DNA of 5,499 nt, from contig CAKTPC010000134.1 in NCBI GenBank assembly GCA_934590505.1, positions 1 through 5,499 on the forward strand, written 5' to 3'. Origin of the DNA: an uncultured Oscillospiraceae bacterium. Its GTDB lineage: Bacteria; Bacillota; Clostridia; Oscillospirales; Oscillospiraceae. The position numbers were made by a program, and so were the translations under genes. Position 1 is the first letter of the stretch. Each line of letters opens with the position of its first letter. Below the pieces are notes generated by a model, which searched no databases, was not told where the DNA came from, and saw only the letters and a program-made list of their open reading frames with translations. Shown in pieces: positions 1 to 4,141 of the stretch.

Positions 1-659
1 GAGCCGGTCGTCGGCATGAGGGAGGTGTAGGACGAGCAGAGCAGCACGCCCGCGATCGCCGCGAGAGCCGAGCCGATGGCGAAGGTGAGGGAAATGGTGC
101 TGTTGACATTGATGCCCATGAGCTGTGCTGCTGCCTTATCCTCGGACACGGCGCGCATAGCCTTGCCCATCTTGGTCTTTCCGGTGAAGAAGGTCAACGC
201 CGCCATGATGACAAGGCACATCACGACCGTTAAAAGCGCAATGTAGGAGATCGTGAGCTTGCCGTCGAAGAGCTTGAACGCGCCCTCGACCACGGGGCTG
301 TATGCCTTGGGGTTTGCGCCCCAGATGAGCAGGGCGGAGTTCTGGAGGAAATAGCTCACGCCGATAGCGGTGATAAGCACCGCGAGCGACGGAGCAGCAC
401 GCAGCGGCTTATACGCCAGACCCTCGATGATAACGCCGAGCACCGTACACACGACCATCGCAACGAGCACTGCCGCCCACGCGGGGAGTCCCCACGAGCT
501 GACCGCCATCAGCGACACGTAGCCGCCGACCATTATAACGTCGCCATGGGCGAAGTTCAGCATCTTGGCGATGCCGTAAACCATGGTATAGCCCAGCGCG
601 ATGATCGCGTACACGCTGCCGAGACTGATACCGCTGATGAGATATGACAGAAATTCCAT
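1..659 (-). CDS. livH: LivH-type branched-chain amino acid ABC transporter permease (partial)
   Basis: Integral membrane permease of a high-affinity Leu/Ile/Val (or related amino acid) ABC importer. It would pair with a LivM-type permease and LivG/LivF ATPases, presumably encoded beyond the left edge. The visible 219 codons start MEFLSYLISGISLGSVYAII and contain the family block EGLAYKPLRAAPSLAVLITAIG at about residues 79-100. The cytoplasmic loop MRAVSEDKAAAQLMGI (about 168-183) matches the permease region that contacts the ATPase. Several hydrophobic helices are evident (about 5-30, 60-80, 90-113, 137-158, 188-208). Family members are about 290-300 residues, so roughly a quarter is missing at the C-terminus because of the window edge, not a mutation. 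The ATG follows AGAGGT by about 6 bases. It lies 278 bases downstream of livJ on the same strand, a typical SBP-permease order. Substrate specificity within the HAAT family cannot be read from the sequence. Confidence 0.93.
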   Translation of the reverse strand, partial: MEFLSYLISGISLGSVYAIIALGYTMVYGIAKMLNFAHGDVIMVGGYVSLMAVSSWGLPAWAAVLVAMVVCTVLGVIIEGLAYKPLRAAPSLAVLITAIGVSYFLQNSALLIWGANPKAYSPVVEGAFKLFDGKLTISYIALLTVVMCLVIMAALTFFTGKTKMGKAMRAVSEDKAAAQLMGINVNSTISLTFAIGSALAAIAGVLLCSSYTSLMPTTG

Positions 660-691
660 AACGTACCTCTTCTGTTTCTAATAGCTGATAT

Positions 692-788
692 ACTCAAATC
701 GAAGCCCAACGAAGTGGGTTCGATTTGAAAAGGAAGAATAATATCGCCGGTCAATGCCGTGCCGCCTGCGGTGCGGCATGATCTTGCG
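692..788 (+). repeat. 97-base dispersed repeat, copy A
   Basis: This segment matches the reverse complement of 2716-2812 over 97 bases with 8 substitutions and no indels (about 92% identity by eye). It has two parts. The first is a hairpin, TCAAATCGAA ... TTCGATTTGA, with an inner CCC/GGG pairing. An invariant AAAAGGAAGAATAATATCGC linker follows, then a GC-rich hairpin TGCCGC ... GCGGCA. Several differences between copies keep pairing possible (for example A to G opposite U in the first stem), which fits a selected structure. Copy A lies in the gap between livJ and livH and is transcribed antisense to this orientation if the operon is co-transcribed. No transposase or terminal inverted repeats are visible. 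It is probably a REP- or MITE-like intergenic element; the family is not recognised. Confidence 0.85.
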
Positions 789-805
789 GTATTATTCTGA
801 TGCGG

Positions 806-858
806 CTGCGGCATTTGCACAGTCGGCAGGGGCCATGCCGCCTCTGCAACTGCCGCAG
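806..858. other. Intercistronic long-loop inverted repeat
   Basis: CTGCGGCA (806-813) and TGCCGCAG (851-858) are perfect complements that enclose a loop with a smaller GGCA/TGCC pairing. It lies between livJ and livH and is part of a roughly 200-base hairpin-rich stretch. No uridine run follows on either strand, so it is not a terminator by itself. A role in mRNA processing or stability is inference. Confidence 0.5.
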
Positions 859-875
859 ATGATAAGACGCCTGTC

Positions 876-904
876 GGCAGTCGGGGGATGATCCCCCGGC
901 TGCC
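876..904. other. GC-rich hairpin 3' of livJ
   Basis: GGCAG (876-880) pairs with CTGCC (900-904) and CGGGGGA (882-888) with TCCCCCG (892-898), around a TGA loop. Positions 881/899 form a G-U wobble if transcribed on the plus strand, or a C-A mismatch on the minus strand. It begins about 34 bases after the livJ stop. On the minus strand no U-run follows, so it should not terminate efficiently. It resembles 3'-protecting hairpins that keep binding-protein mRNA more abundant than permease mRNA in ABC operons; that role is inference. On the plus strand a weak TTTGTTG follows, but no plus-strand gene ends here. Confidence 0.6.
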
Positions 905-937
905 TTTGTTGAGTTGTGGTTTAATACCCGATGTTGC

Positions 938-2221
938 TTATGCTGCAGGGCTTGCCTCGGGCTCGGCAGTTGCTTCTGTCTCTGCGGGAGCCTCGGTCTC
1001 CTCAGCATCTGCGGGAGATTCCTCAGCTGCTGCGAGCCCTTCGGAGACGTAGGTGCCGTTCTTGATGATGACGGCGGCGGGCATCTTGCTGACCTCGCCC
1101 TCGGCGTTCCAGGTCATGCCCTTACCGGTCAGGCCATCGAAGGCCAGGCTCTGGAATGCAGAAACAAGTGCATCGCAGATCTCCTCGGTGCTCATGTCGG
1201 GAGTGCAGTTGGCGGCTTCGAGAGCGGCCTTCAGCGCGTAGATAACGTCGTACTCATCGGCTGCGAACTGGTTGGGAACGTCATTGAATCTTGCCTTGTA
1301 CTCGTTTACAAAGCTCTGGGTCTGCTCGTCCTGCGCGTCAGCGGAGAACGGGGTCAGGACCATGACGTCCTCTGCAAGTGAGGTGTCAAAGCCTTCGAGG
1401 GTCAGGATGCCGTCCATGCCGTCGACACCGAAGAAGGTCGGCTCATAACCCATGGCCTTTGCCTGGGAGAAGATAACGGATGCGGGCTGGTAGTAGATGG
1501 GCAGAAAGACGAGGTCTGCGCCGCCAGCCTGAGCTGCATTGAGCTGGACGGAGAAGTCGGTCGCGGTGTCCTTGGTGAAGGTGCCTTCGTAGACGACCTC
1601 AAGGCCGTTCTCGGCTGCGGTGGAAACGAACTTATCGCGGATGCCCTGGGAGTAAGCGTCATCGTTGCGGTAGATAACGGCGATCTTGCTTTCGGGCATG
1701 TTGGCTGCGATGTAGGACGCGGAGCCTGCACCCTGGTTGGGGTCGGTGAAGCAGAGCTGGAATACGTTGTCCTTGCCGGCGGTGACGTCAGAGGAGGAGG
1801 CGGACGGGGTCATCATGAACACGCGCTCTTCATTGCACTTGGTGGAAACGGAGATGGAGGAGCCGGTGGTGGTGGGGCCGGCCATGACCTGCATGCCCCA
1901 GTCCATCAGGTTGTTGTAGGCGTTGACCGCGATCTCGCTGTCGGCCTGGTCGTCCTCGAACTTCCACTCGACCTGGTAGCCGTTGATGCCGCCGTTGGCG
2001 TTGATCTCATCGACTGCAATCTGGCCGCCGTTCTTGACTGCGGTGCCGTAGATAGCTGCGTCACCGGTCAGAGGACCGCTGCCGCCGATCTTAAATGTAT
2101 TGCTGCCGGAGGCTTCCGCGGGAGCCTCAGTTGCGGCAGCGCCGCTGTTGCTGCTGCCGCAGCCTGCGAACAGGCACATGCACATTGCTGCAACCAAAAC
2201 AAGAGCCATAAACTTTTTCAT
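938..2221 (-). CDS. livJ: Branched-chain amino acid ABC transporter substrate-binding lipoprotein
   Basis: Extracytoplasmic ligand-binding protein (periplasmic-binding-protein type I, Peripla_BP_6/LivJ-like) that delivers Leu/Ile/Val or a similar ligand to the LivH permease encoded next. The 427-residue product begins with a lysine-containing hydrophobic signal peptide and a lipobox LFAG|C with Cys21 as the predicted lipidated residue. A Ser/Ala/Glu linker runs to about residue 41. The binding domain follows: FKIGGSGPLTGDAAIYG (43-59), NANGGINGYQVEW (74-86), GPTTTGSSISVS (115-126) and YRNDDAYSQGI (184-194). The last 30 residues are an Ala/Glu/Thr/Pro-rich acidic tail not needed for the fold. 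ATG is preceded by AGGAG at 9 bases. No promoter is obvious in the 37 bases between the upstream terminator and the gene, so expression probably depends on readthrough of the leader at 2258-2627. Exact ligand is unknown. Confidence 0.95.
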   Translation of the reverse strand: MKKFMALVLVAAMCMCLFAGCGSSNSGAAATEAPAEASGSNTFKIGGSGPLTGDAAIYGTAVKNGGQIAVDEINANGGINGYQVEWKFEDDQADSEIAVNAYNNLMDWGMQVMAGPTTTGSSISVSTKCNEERVFMMTPSASSSDVTAGKDNVFQLCFTDPNQGAGSASYIAANMPESKIAVIYRNDDAYSQGIRDKFVSTAAENGLEVVYEGTFTKDTATDFSVQLNAAQAGGADLVFLPIYYQPASVIFSQAKAMGYEPTFFGVDGMDGILTLEGFDTSLAEDVMVLTPFSADAQDEQTQSFVNEYKARFNDVPNQFAADEYDVIYALKAALEAANCTPDMSTEEICDALVSAFQSLAFDGLTGKGMTWNAEGEVSKMPAAVIIKNGTYVSEGLAAAEESPADAEETEAPAETEATAEPEASPAA

Positions 2222-2257
2222 CTTTTTGTTCTCCTATCTGGAATATATTTATACAAA

Positions 2258-2292
2258 AAATCAGCCCCGACCGAATTGGTCGGGGCTGATTT
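2258..2292 (-). terminator. Intrinsic terminator in the livJ leader
   Basis: A perfect 15-bp stem (2258-2272 with 2278-2292) around a 5-base loop, containing the GC-rich arm GGTCGGGGC. Read on the minus strand it runs into a six-T tract (2260-2255, three of which also pair in the stem). The plus strand has no comparable T-tract. It ends 36 bases before the livJ start and only 22 bases after the stop codon of the small leader ORF. It is either the terminator of that small gene or an attenuator for livJ; the lack of a clear promoter downstream favours attenuation. Confidence 0.85.
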
Positions 2293-2313
2293 GAAGTATA
2301 CTGAAATATCAAA

Positions 2314-2568
2314 TCATCGCACCGCTGCCAAAACCGGTCGCCTGCAATCTGCGCCGCTAATTATGCTTATAATTATGCATATGGATACGGTAATAACTCG
2401 TACGGCGGCAACAAAAATGGACACTGCGTTAACAGTGTCCTTAGTAAGCAGGAGGGCGGTATTGGTGCAGTCGGCGGACTGCTGGCGAGAAGAGCATGCA
2501 GCAGCGGACTCATCTGCGCGAGCGCATGAGCCGGTGGTGTTGAAGCGGTTTGCGAAGTGTTCAAACAT
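2314..2568 (-). CDS. Small ORF (84 aa) with Leu/Val/Ile-rich C-terminal half; possible leader peptide
   Basis: No family recognised. The case for expression is contextual. A TTGACA/TAAAGT promoter lies just upstream, and AAAGGAG sits 9 bases before the ATG, giving a 5' UTR of about 24 bases. The product begins MFEHFANRFNTTGSCARADE, with Cys at 15, 25, 34, 64 and 75. From residue 39 the sequence becomes LLLTKDTVNAVSIFVAAVRV, then ITVSICIIISIISG: 17 of 32 residues (39-70) are Leu, Val or Ile. Three of the Ile codons near 2360-2380 are ATA, uncommon in this GC-rich window. The hydrophobic part could be a membrane helix interrupted by Arg57. Alternatively these are control codons of a leader peptide for the downstream transporter. 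An intrinsic terminator lies inside the ORF (stem 2419-2440), odd for an ordinary gene. It may therefore be a leader peptide or a non-coding leader rather than a stable protein. Confidence 0.45.
   Translation of the reverse strand: MFEHFANRFNTTGSCARADESAAACSSRQQSADCTNTALLLTKDTVNAVSIFVAAVRVITVSICIIISIISGADCRRPVLAAVR
2412..2440 (-). terminator. Intrinsic terminator inside the small leader ORF
   Basis: On the minus strand GGACACTG and CAGTGTCC form a perfect 8-bp stem with a 6-base loop (stem 2419-2440), followed by ATTTTTG (2418-2412). Transcripts from the promoter at 2599-2627 would end here at about 180 nt. The stem starts 5 bases after three consecutive Leu codons of the small ORF, so a ribosome paused on those codons would cover its 5' arm. 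Confidence 0.65.
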
Positions 2569-2598
2569 CTGCTGTATCTCCTTTCGTTTGATGGGCGT

Positions 2599-2627
2599 AC
2601 TTTAGCACCGTAAGCCGCGGCTGTCAA
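2599..2627 (-). promoter_or_regulatory. Strong sigma-A promoter for the livJ leader
   Basis: Minus strand -35 TTGACA (2627-2622), 17-base spacer, -10 TAAAGT (2604-2599) with an upstream TG (extended -10). Predicted start near 2592. It is the best promoter seen upstream of livJ and reads into the small ORF and both leader terminators. Confidence 0.85.
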
Positions 2628-2666
2628 GTGCCTTTTTTATATTTTACTTATCCTGACAAAACAGCT

Positions 2667-2686
2667 AAAAATGCAGGCGCATTTTT
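2667..2686. terminator. Possible weak bidirectional terminator
   Basis: AAAAATGC (2667-2674) and GCATTTTT (2679-2686) form a perfect inverted repeat with loop AGGC. Each strand has a T-run at its 3' side, but the stem has only two GC pairs, so termination would be weak. It sits between repeat copy B and the livJ-leader promoter and could insulate them. Confidence 0.35.
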
Positions 2687-2715
2687 CTACATATTGCACA
2701 GCATCAGAGTAACAT

Positions 2716-2812
2716 CGCAAGGTCATGCCGCGCCGCAAGCGGCACTGCATCGACCGGCGATATTATTCTTCCTTTTCAAATCGAACCCGCTTCGCTGGGC
2801 TCCGATTTGAGT
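2716..2812 (-). repeat. 97-base dispersed repeat, copy B (inverted relative to copy A)
   Basis: Reverse complement of 692-788 with 8 substitutions in 97 bases and no indels. It has the same two-hairpin architecture joined by the invariant linker, and its GC-rich hairpin is TGCCGC ... GCGGCA. It lies in intergenic DNA about 90 bases upstream of the livJ-leader promoter. The short ORF readings across it are products of the repeat, not genes. Confidence 0.85.
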
Positions 2813-2853
2813 TACGAGGGGCAGAAGTATAGGCACTTCGCGTCTCGGTAATA

Positions 2854-2998
2854 GGTATAAGAAAGGACGGGGACTTGCGGTATCCCCGTCCAGACGTGAC
2901 AGACCTCCCTGTGCCCGCCGCGAGGATGTGCATTCGCGGCCTGACCGGCGGCCTATCTTATACCGCACAGTGCTGTGCTCCAATCACCCTACGGTATT
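2854..2998 (-). ncRNA. Candidate structured small RNA
   Basis: Family not recognised. The element lies between the terminator of the zinc-ribbon gene and repeat copy B. Read on the minus strand, a 13-base segment (2964-2952, GGTATAAGATAGG) can pair with CCTTTCTTATACC (2866-2854) with one mismatch. That pairing closes a domain with two hairpins: GCCGCGA/TCGCGGC (2940-2917) and GGACGGGGA/TCCCCGTCC (2891-2865). A GCACA/TGTGC hairpin precedes it. A TATAAT box upstream (3010-3005) would start transcription near 2998, giving about 140 nt. No plausible coding frame was found: the ATG-initiated reading in this strand lacks a good ribosome site and runs into the repeat. Which pairings form is untested. 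It does not show the features of SRP RNA, RNase P RNA, tmRNA or a T-box. Confidence 0.35.
2865..2891 (-). terminator. Terminator-like hairpin at the 3' end of the candidate RNA
   Basis: A perfect 9-bp GC-rich stem (2865-2873 with 2883-2891) and a 9-base loop. On the minus strand it is followed by TTTCTTAT, an imperfect U-tract. Seven loop bases (2876-2882, TGCGGTA) are complementary to 2961-2967, so the loop could form a pseudoknot with upstream RNA. Confidence 0.5.
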
Positions 2999-3004
2999 TA
3001 TACC

Positions 3005-3033
3005 ATTATATGGCAAAAATGCCGGTTTGCATA
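3005..3033 (-). promoter_or_regulatory. Possible promoter for the candidate small RNA
   Basis: Perfect -10 TATAAT (3010-3005) on the minus strand. The -35 at 17-base spacing is poor (TATGCA, 3033-3028). It lies just downstream of a strong terminator, so anything transcribed between here and 2865 needs its own start. Activity is uncertain because of the weak -35 and the AT-rich surroundings. Confidence 0.35.
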
Positions 3034-3105
3034 GGGGTAATCGCAAGAAATCTAAAATTTTGAAGAATCGTACAAATTCAGCGGTCCGTTTCTGTGGAAA
3101 GCGAG

Positions 3106-3136
3106 AAAAATTCCGGAGGCCAAACGGCCTCCGGAA
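3106..3136 (-). terminator. Intrinsic terminator of the zinc-ribbon gene
   Basis: A perfect 11-bp stem TTCCGGAGGCC/GGCCTCCGGAA (3111-3121 with 3126-3136), a 4-base loop, and a TTTTT tract on the minus strand (3110-3106). It starts 22 bases after the stop codon at 3159. One of the clearest terminators in the window. Confidence 0.93.
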
Positions 3137-3158
3137 CTCTCCGAACACATTATTCTGA

Positions 3159-3800
3159 TCACTCGAGGCAGTAGACCGTGAGGGTCTTTTCAACACCGAG
3201 GCAGCTTGCGGTAAGCTTAACGCCGCCGGAGATGTTTCCGATGCACTCGACCGTGCAGTTAAGGTCGTCCTTTGAGGTGACCGTGAGACAATCAGTGTTT
3301 GCGCTGGTCCATTCGACCTTGACACCCTGGATCGTGAGCGGAAGGACCTGAGCGGTCAGGTCAACCGTCTCGCCGACATGCATCGTGAAGTCCTCCTTCT
3401 TTTCGTCGGTGTAGAAGAAGATCTTGATGCTCTCGACAGTCGGCGTCGGTGTCGGCTCGGCCGTAGGTGCGGCTTCAATGATGGGGACGTAATCCGTCAC
3501 AACGGGGGGAGTGATCGCCGAGGGCTTGTTGCTCGAATCACTGCCGTCAAGGCTGGTGCTGACCATAACGATGACGGCCAGGATAACCGCAACGACAAGG
3601 ATCAAGCCGAATATCATCTGCCATTTTGTGTTCGTTTCAGCACGCTCATAGGAAGCAGTACCCTTGACCGTTCCCGGCGTGGTGCTTGGTGCGCGCCCGC
3701 TCTGTGCGACCCTTCGGGTGCCGCAGTTGGGGCAGCGGCTGCGCATGGAAGAAAATGTCGCACCGCAGCGGCGGCATTTTACTTCAGGAATCATGCTCAT
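3159..3800 (-). CDS. Zinc-ribbon, single-pass membrane protein with Ig-like extracellular domain
   Basis: A 213-residue protein of unknown specific function with three visible parts. Residues 9-26 carry CRRC and CPNC, a four-cysteine zinc ribbon. Residues 60-80 (WQMIFGLILVVAVILAVIVM) form one transmembrane helix. After a Pro/Thr/Ala/Glu linker (about 108-121), residues 123-211 look like a bacterial Ig-like (BIG2-type) domain, with VGETVDLTAQVLP and VEWTSANTDCLTV. The likely topology is a cytosolic zinc ribbon with the Ig-like domain outside, which is inference. Zinc-ribbon/TM/extracytoplasmic-domain proteins are common in Clostridia and mostly uncharacterised. The extracellular part has five Cys (171, 182, 186, 200, 211). 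ATG is chosen because GGAGG lies 7 bases upstream; a second ATG at codon 3 is less well spaced. It is a single-gene unit with its own promoter and terminator, divergent from the P-loop/CYTH gene. Confidence 0.9.
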   Translation of the reverse strand: MSMIPEVKCRRCGATFSSMRSRCPNCGTRRVAQSGRAPSTTPGTVKGTASYERAETNTKWQMIFGLILVVAVILAVIVMVSTSLDGSDSSNKPSAITPPVVTDYVPIIEAAPTAEPTPTPTVESIKIFFYTDEKKEDFTMHVGETVDLTAQVLPLTIQGVKVEWTSANTDCLTVTSKDDLNCTVECIGNISGGVKLTASCLGVEKTLTVYCLE

Positions 3801-3813
3801 ACAAGTTCCTCCG

Positions 3814-3830
3814 TTCTATTTTCAATAGAA
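3814..3830. promoter_or_regulatory. Palindrome in the 5' UTR of the zinc-ribbon gene
   Basis: TTCTATT (3814-3820) and AATAGAA (3824-3830) form a perfect 7-bp inverted repeat with a 3-base centre. It lies between the predicted transcription start (about 3846) and the ribosome site (3808-3812). It could be an operator or an RNA hairpin; it is not a good CodY-box match. Regulator unknown. Confidence 0.4.
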
Positions 3831-3852
3831 ATGGATACTAAACCACTAATAG

Positions 3853-3881
3853 ATAATACATCTAAATTGCATTTTAGTCAA
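3853..3881 (-). promoter_or_regulatory. Sigma-A promoter of the zinc-ribbon gene
   Basis: Minus strand -35 TTGACT (3881-3876), 17-base spacer, -10 TATTAT (3858-3853). Predicted start near 3846, about 45 bases before the ATG. Confidence 0.85.
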
Positions 3882-4057
3882 GGGTTGTCGTGCCCAGAGG
3901 GCCGGTTTTGCGCTTTTTTTCGGCGTTTATTCCCCACTTTTGCCCCAATTTTGCTTCTGGGTGCGGGGATACCCGGGGCGCCGCGGTCAAATATACGGCA
4001 AATCTGCCATCAGTTGACAGGAACAAACACGGTGTTGCCGGTGCATTCTGAAAAGCC
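3882..4057. other. Divergent intergenic region with no gene seen
   Basis: The DNA between the two divergent promoters has T-rich tracts near 3903-3960 and a GC-rich patch near 3960-3990. No ribosome site with a plausible short ORF, no strong hairpin with a T-tract and no recognised operator was found. A TTGACA at 4014-4019 lacks a -10 partner. Confidence 0.6.
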
Positions 4058-4085
4058 TTGACAGAAAATGCGAAAATGCTATAAT
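4058..4085 (+). promoter_or_regulatory. Near-perfect sigma-A promoter of the P-loop/CYTH gene
   Basis: TTGACA (4058-4063), 16-base spacer ending TGC, TATAAT (4080-4085), so also an extended -10. Predicted start near 4092, about 50 bases before the chosen ATG. This position excludes the longer in-frame reading that begins at TTG 4088. Confidence 0.92.
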
Positions 4086-4141
4086 TTTTGTGTAAAACCA
4101 GAATGTTTACCGGCATACGACACCGGATTGGAGGAGCGCAC

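Noticed and set aside
914..1381. A 155-residue plus-strand open frame opposite livJ.
   Set aside because: It is the antisense shadow of the LivJ C-terminal region, with a Cys/Gly/Leu-biased product and no promoter or ribosome site.
2371..2529. Plus-strand reading containing YGNNSYGGNKNGHCVNSV, superficially like the class IIa bacteriocin YGNGV box.
   Set aside because: The frame is open from the stop at 2302 but has no ATG, GTG or TTG start and no ribosome site, the second motif Cys is missing, and promoter and terminator signals here all point to the minus strand.
2373..2627. An alternative minus-strand ORF overlapping the small leader ORF in another frame.
   Set aside because: Its start lies in the -35 box, upstream of the predicted transcript start, and its internal ATG has no ribosome site.
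2222..2627. T-box riboswitch as the livJ leader.
   Set aside because: The conserved GGGTGG-N-ACCGCG antiterminator motif is absent.
2723..2983. An 86-residue minus-strand ORF across the structured region and repeat copy B.
   Set aside because: It passes through the terminator-like hairpin and into the dispersed repeat, has basic low-complexity composition and no clear domain; the RNA explanation fits better.
4014..4019. A second TTGACA upstream of the P-loop gene.
   Set aside because: No acceptable -10 hexamer lies 15-19 bases downstream.
4088..4141. An upstream TTG start that would extend the P-loop protein by 18 residues.
   Set aside because: It overlaps the region just after the -10 box, upstream of the predicted transcript start, and the ATG at 4142 has a strong ribosome site and begins the expected domain.
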